This document shows, piece by piece, positions 62,322 through 64,000 of a stretch of DNA of 64,000 nt. A model generated the notes under the pieces. That model saw only the letters and a list, made by a program, of their open reading frames with translations, made no database searches and was not told where the DNA came from. The position numbers and the translations under genes are program-made. Numbering within the stretch: the stretch's first letter is position 1; the number at the start of each line of letters is the position of its first letter. The stretch spans positions 1 to 64,000 of the forward strand of contig BMTH01000010.1 of the NCBI GenBank assembly GCA_014649575.1, written 5' to 3'. The DNA is from Streptomyces griseoincarnatus (GTDB taxonomy: Bacteria; Actinomycetota; Actinomycetes; Streptomycetales; Streptomycetaceae).

Positions 62322-64000
62322 ATGTCACGCACCGCCCGGCACCGCACCCGCCGCAGAGCCGTCCTCACCGGCACCGCACTGCTGACGGCCGCCCTGCTGT
62401 TACCGGTCCCCGCCCACGCGGAGGCCGTCACCGACTACACGATCACCGTCGACGCCGGCGCCCACGGCCCGGCGATCGACGACACGATGTACGGCGTCTT
62501 CTTCGAGGACATCAACCGGGCCGCCGACGGCGGTCTGTACGCCGAACTCGTCCAGAACCGCTCCTTCGAGTACTCCACCGCCGACCACGCCTCCTACACG
62601 CCCCTGACCGCCTGGTCCGTGTCCGGCACGGCGGAGGCGGTGGACGACTCCGGGCGGCTCGACGAGCGCAACCGCACCTACCTGTCCCTCGGCGCCGGCT
62701 CCTCCGTCACGAACGCCGGCTACAACACCGGCATCCGGGTCGAGCAGGGCAAGCGGTACGACTTCTCGGTGTGGGCCCGCGCCGGGGCCGGCGCCACCCT
62801 CACCGTCACGCTCAAGGACGCGGCGGGCACCCTCGCCGAGAGCCGCGAGGTGGCCGTGCGCGGCGGCTGGACCCGGTACAAGGCCACGTTCACCGCGTCC
62901 CGCACCAGCAACCGCGGCCGGCTCACCGTCGCGACCTCCGCCGACACGGCCCTCGACATGGTGTCGCTGTTCCCGCGCGAGACGTACAAGAACCAGCCCA
63001 ACGGGCTGCGCAAGGACCTCGCCGAGAAGATCGCCGCGCTGAAGCCCGGCTTCCTCCGTTTCCCCGGTGGCTGCCTCGTCAACACCGGCTCCATGGAGGA
63101 CTACAGCGAGACCTCCGGCTGGCAGCGCCGGCGCGCCTACCAGTGGAAGGACACCGTCGGCCCGGTCGAGAAACGCGCCACCAACGCCAACTTCTGGGGG
63201 TACAACCAGAGTTACGGACTCGGGTACTACGAGTACTTCCGCTTCGCCGACGACATCGGCGCGATGCCGCTCCCGGTCGTCCCCGCGCTCGTCACCGGCT
63301 GCGGCCAGAACCGGGCCACCGACGACGAGGCGCTGCTGAAGCGGCACATCCAGGACACCCTGGACCTCATCGAGTTCGCCAACGGCCCGAGGACGTCGAC
63401 GTGGGGCGGCCTGCGCGCCGAGATGGGCCACCCCGAGCCCTTCGGTCTCACCCACATCGCCGTCGGCAACGAGGAGAACCTGCCCCACGAGTTCTTCGCC
63501 CGCTTCCAGCGCTTCCGCGCCGCCGTCGAAGCCGAGCACCCGGAGATCACGCTGATCTCCAACTCCGGCCCCGACGACGCGGGCACGGTCTTCGACACCG
63601 CCTGGCGGCTCAACCGCGAGGGCGGCGTCGACATGGTCGACGAGCACTACTACAACAGCCCGCAGTGGTTCCTCCGGAACAACGACCGCTACGACTCCTA
63701 CGACCGGCAGGGCCCGAAGGTCTTCCTCGGCGAGTACGCCTCCCAGGGCAACGCCTGGAAGAACGCCCTGGCCGAGGCGGCGTACATGACCGGCCTCGAG
63801 CGCAACGCCGACGTCGTGAAACTCGCCTCGTACGCGCCGCTGCTGGCGAACGAGGACTACGTCCAGTGGCGGCCGGACATGATCTGGTTCAACAACCGCG
63901 CCTCGTGGGGGTCGGCGAACTACGAGGTCCAGAAGCTGTTCATGAACAACGTCGGCGACCGCGTCGTCCCCTCGCGGGCGAGCGGCACCCCCGACGTCAG
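62322..64000 (+). CDS. Secreted GH51 alpha-L-arabinofuranosidase, 3' end truncated by window
   Basis: A partial gene of at least 559 residues, running off the window end. It begins with a signal peptide (MSRTARHRTRRRAVLTGTALL, ending AHA). The GH51 landmarks are FEDINRAADGGLYAELVQNRSFEY, LRFPGGCLVN, the acid/base Glu384 in VGNEENLPHEF and the nucleophile Glu471 in LGEYAS. It should release arabinose from arabinoxylan-type polymers. A carbohydrate-binding insertion is suggested by SVTNAGYNTGIRVEQGKRYDFSVWARAGA. The ATG at 62322 is the start; the C-terminal beta-sandwich is beyond the window. Confidence 0.92.
   Translation, partial: MSRTARHRTRRRAVLTGTALLTAALLLPVPAHAEAVTDYTITVDAGAHGPAIDDTMYGVFFEDINRAADGGLYAELVQNRSFEYSTADHASYTPLTAWSVSGTAEAVDDSGRLDERNRTYLSLGAGSSVTNAGYNTGIRVEQGKRYDFSVWARAGAGATLTVTLKDAAGTLAESREVAVRGGWTRYKATFTASRTSNRGRLTVATSADTALDMVSLFPRETYKNQPNGLRKDLAEKIAALKPGFLRFPGGCLVNTGSMEDYSETSGWQRRRAYQWKDTVGPVEKRATNANFWGYNQSYGLGYYEYFRFADDIGAMPLPVVPALVTGCGQNRATDDEALLKRHIQDTLDLIEFANGPRTSTWGGLRAEMGHPEPFGLTHIAVGNEENLPHEFFARFQRFRAAVEAEHPEITLISNSGPDDAGTVFDTAWRLNREGGVDMVDEHYYNSPQWFLRNNDRYDSYDRQGPKVFLGEYASQGNAWKNALAEAAYMTGLERNADVVKLASYAPLLANEDYVQWRPDMIWFNNRASWGSANYEVQKLFMNNVGDRVVPSRASGTPDV

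Overview
The window is chromosomal DNA of a Streptomyces or very close relative. The evidence is very high GC with strong G/C preference at third codon positions, frequent GTG and TTG starts, many 4-base start/stop overlaps, and gene families typical of the genus (Pup ligase, a conservon with a P450, actinobacterial WYL regulators, DUF2510, DUF1844 and DUF742 proteins). From memory, the gene order matches the region of the Streptomyces coelicolor chromosome running from pafA down to pheST. I see no insertion sequence, prophage, tRNA, rRNA or CRISPR array. The window begins between genes and ends inside a GH51 arabinofuranosidase gene.

Layout. 0.4-2.8 kb: a LacI-type repressor divergent from an MFS transporter, with a candidate operator between them. 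2.8-13.7 kb: a proteasome/quality-control block with pafA, two FKBP-type prolyl isomerases, pafB-pafC, a small zinc-ribbon protein, a small membrane protein, tatA-tatC, a lipid kinase and the helicase helY. 14.1-19.0 kb: the conservon operon cvnA-cvnB-cvnC-cvnD plus a P450 lacking the ExxR motif, with a degenerate 17-bp repeat array between the GTPase and P450 genes. 19-21.8 kb (minus strand): pseudouridine synthase, siderophore-interacting reductase under an iron box, and a 5'-3' exonuclease. 22-25.8 kb: a betaine-type ABC importer whose second gene fuses the permease to two tandem substrate-binding domains, preceded by a leader with strong hairpins. 26-28.5 kb: XRE-cupin regulator, signal-less metal-receptor-like protein, LysR regulator.

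28.9-35.5 kb: a cluster resembling the gamma-glutamyl route for ethanolamine (or a similar amine): permease, class-I glutamine-amidotransferase-like hydrolase and GntR regulator on the minus strand, divergent from a GlnA4-like ligase, aldehyde dehydrogenase and short-chain dehydrogenase. 35.6-43 kb: a DUF2510 protein, a fold-III PLP enzyme, a proline-rich membrane protein paired with a mycosin-like protease, a cytosolic beta-lactamase-fold protein, an SseB-like protein and a DUF1844 protein. 43-51 kb: translation genes infC-rpmI-rplT, an rRNA/tRNA methyltransferase, a PAS histidine kinase and pheS-pheT. 51.9-64 kb: a PP2C phosphatase, an HTH-TPR regulator with a palindromic operator, NUDIX hydrolase, 3-hydroxybutyryl-CoA dehydrogenase, a Tat-exported glycosidase-like protein, a divergent EamA/MocR pair whose start codons overlap, a GNAT, a degenerate histidine phosphatase, a DUF6314-like protein and the truncated GH51 gene.

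All family assignments come from reading motifs; no database search was run. The least explained features are the 17-bp array inside the conservon, the structured leader of the betaine importer, the twin substrate-binding domains, the MocR operator geometry, and several catalytic families that have lost canonical residues.
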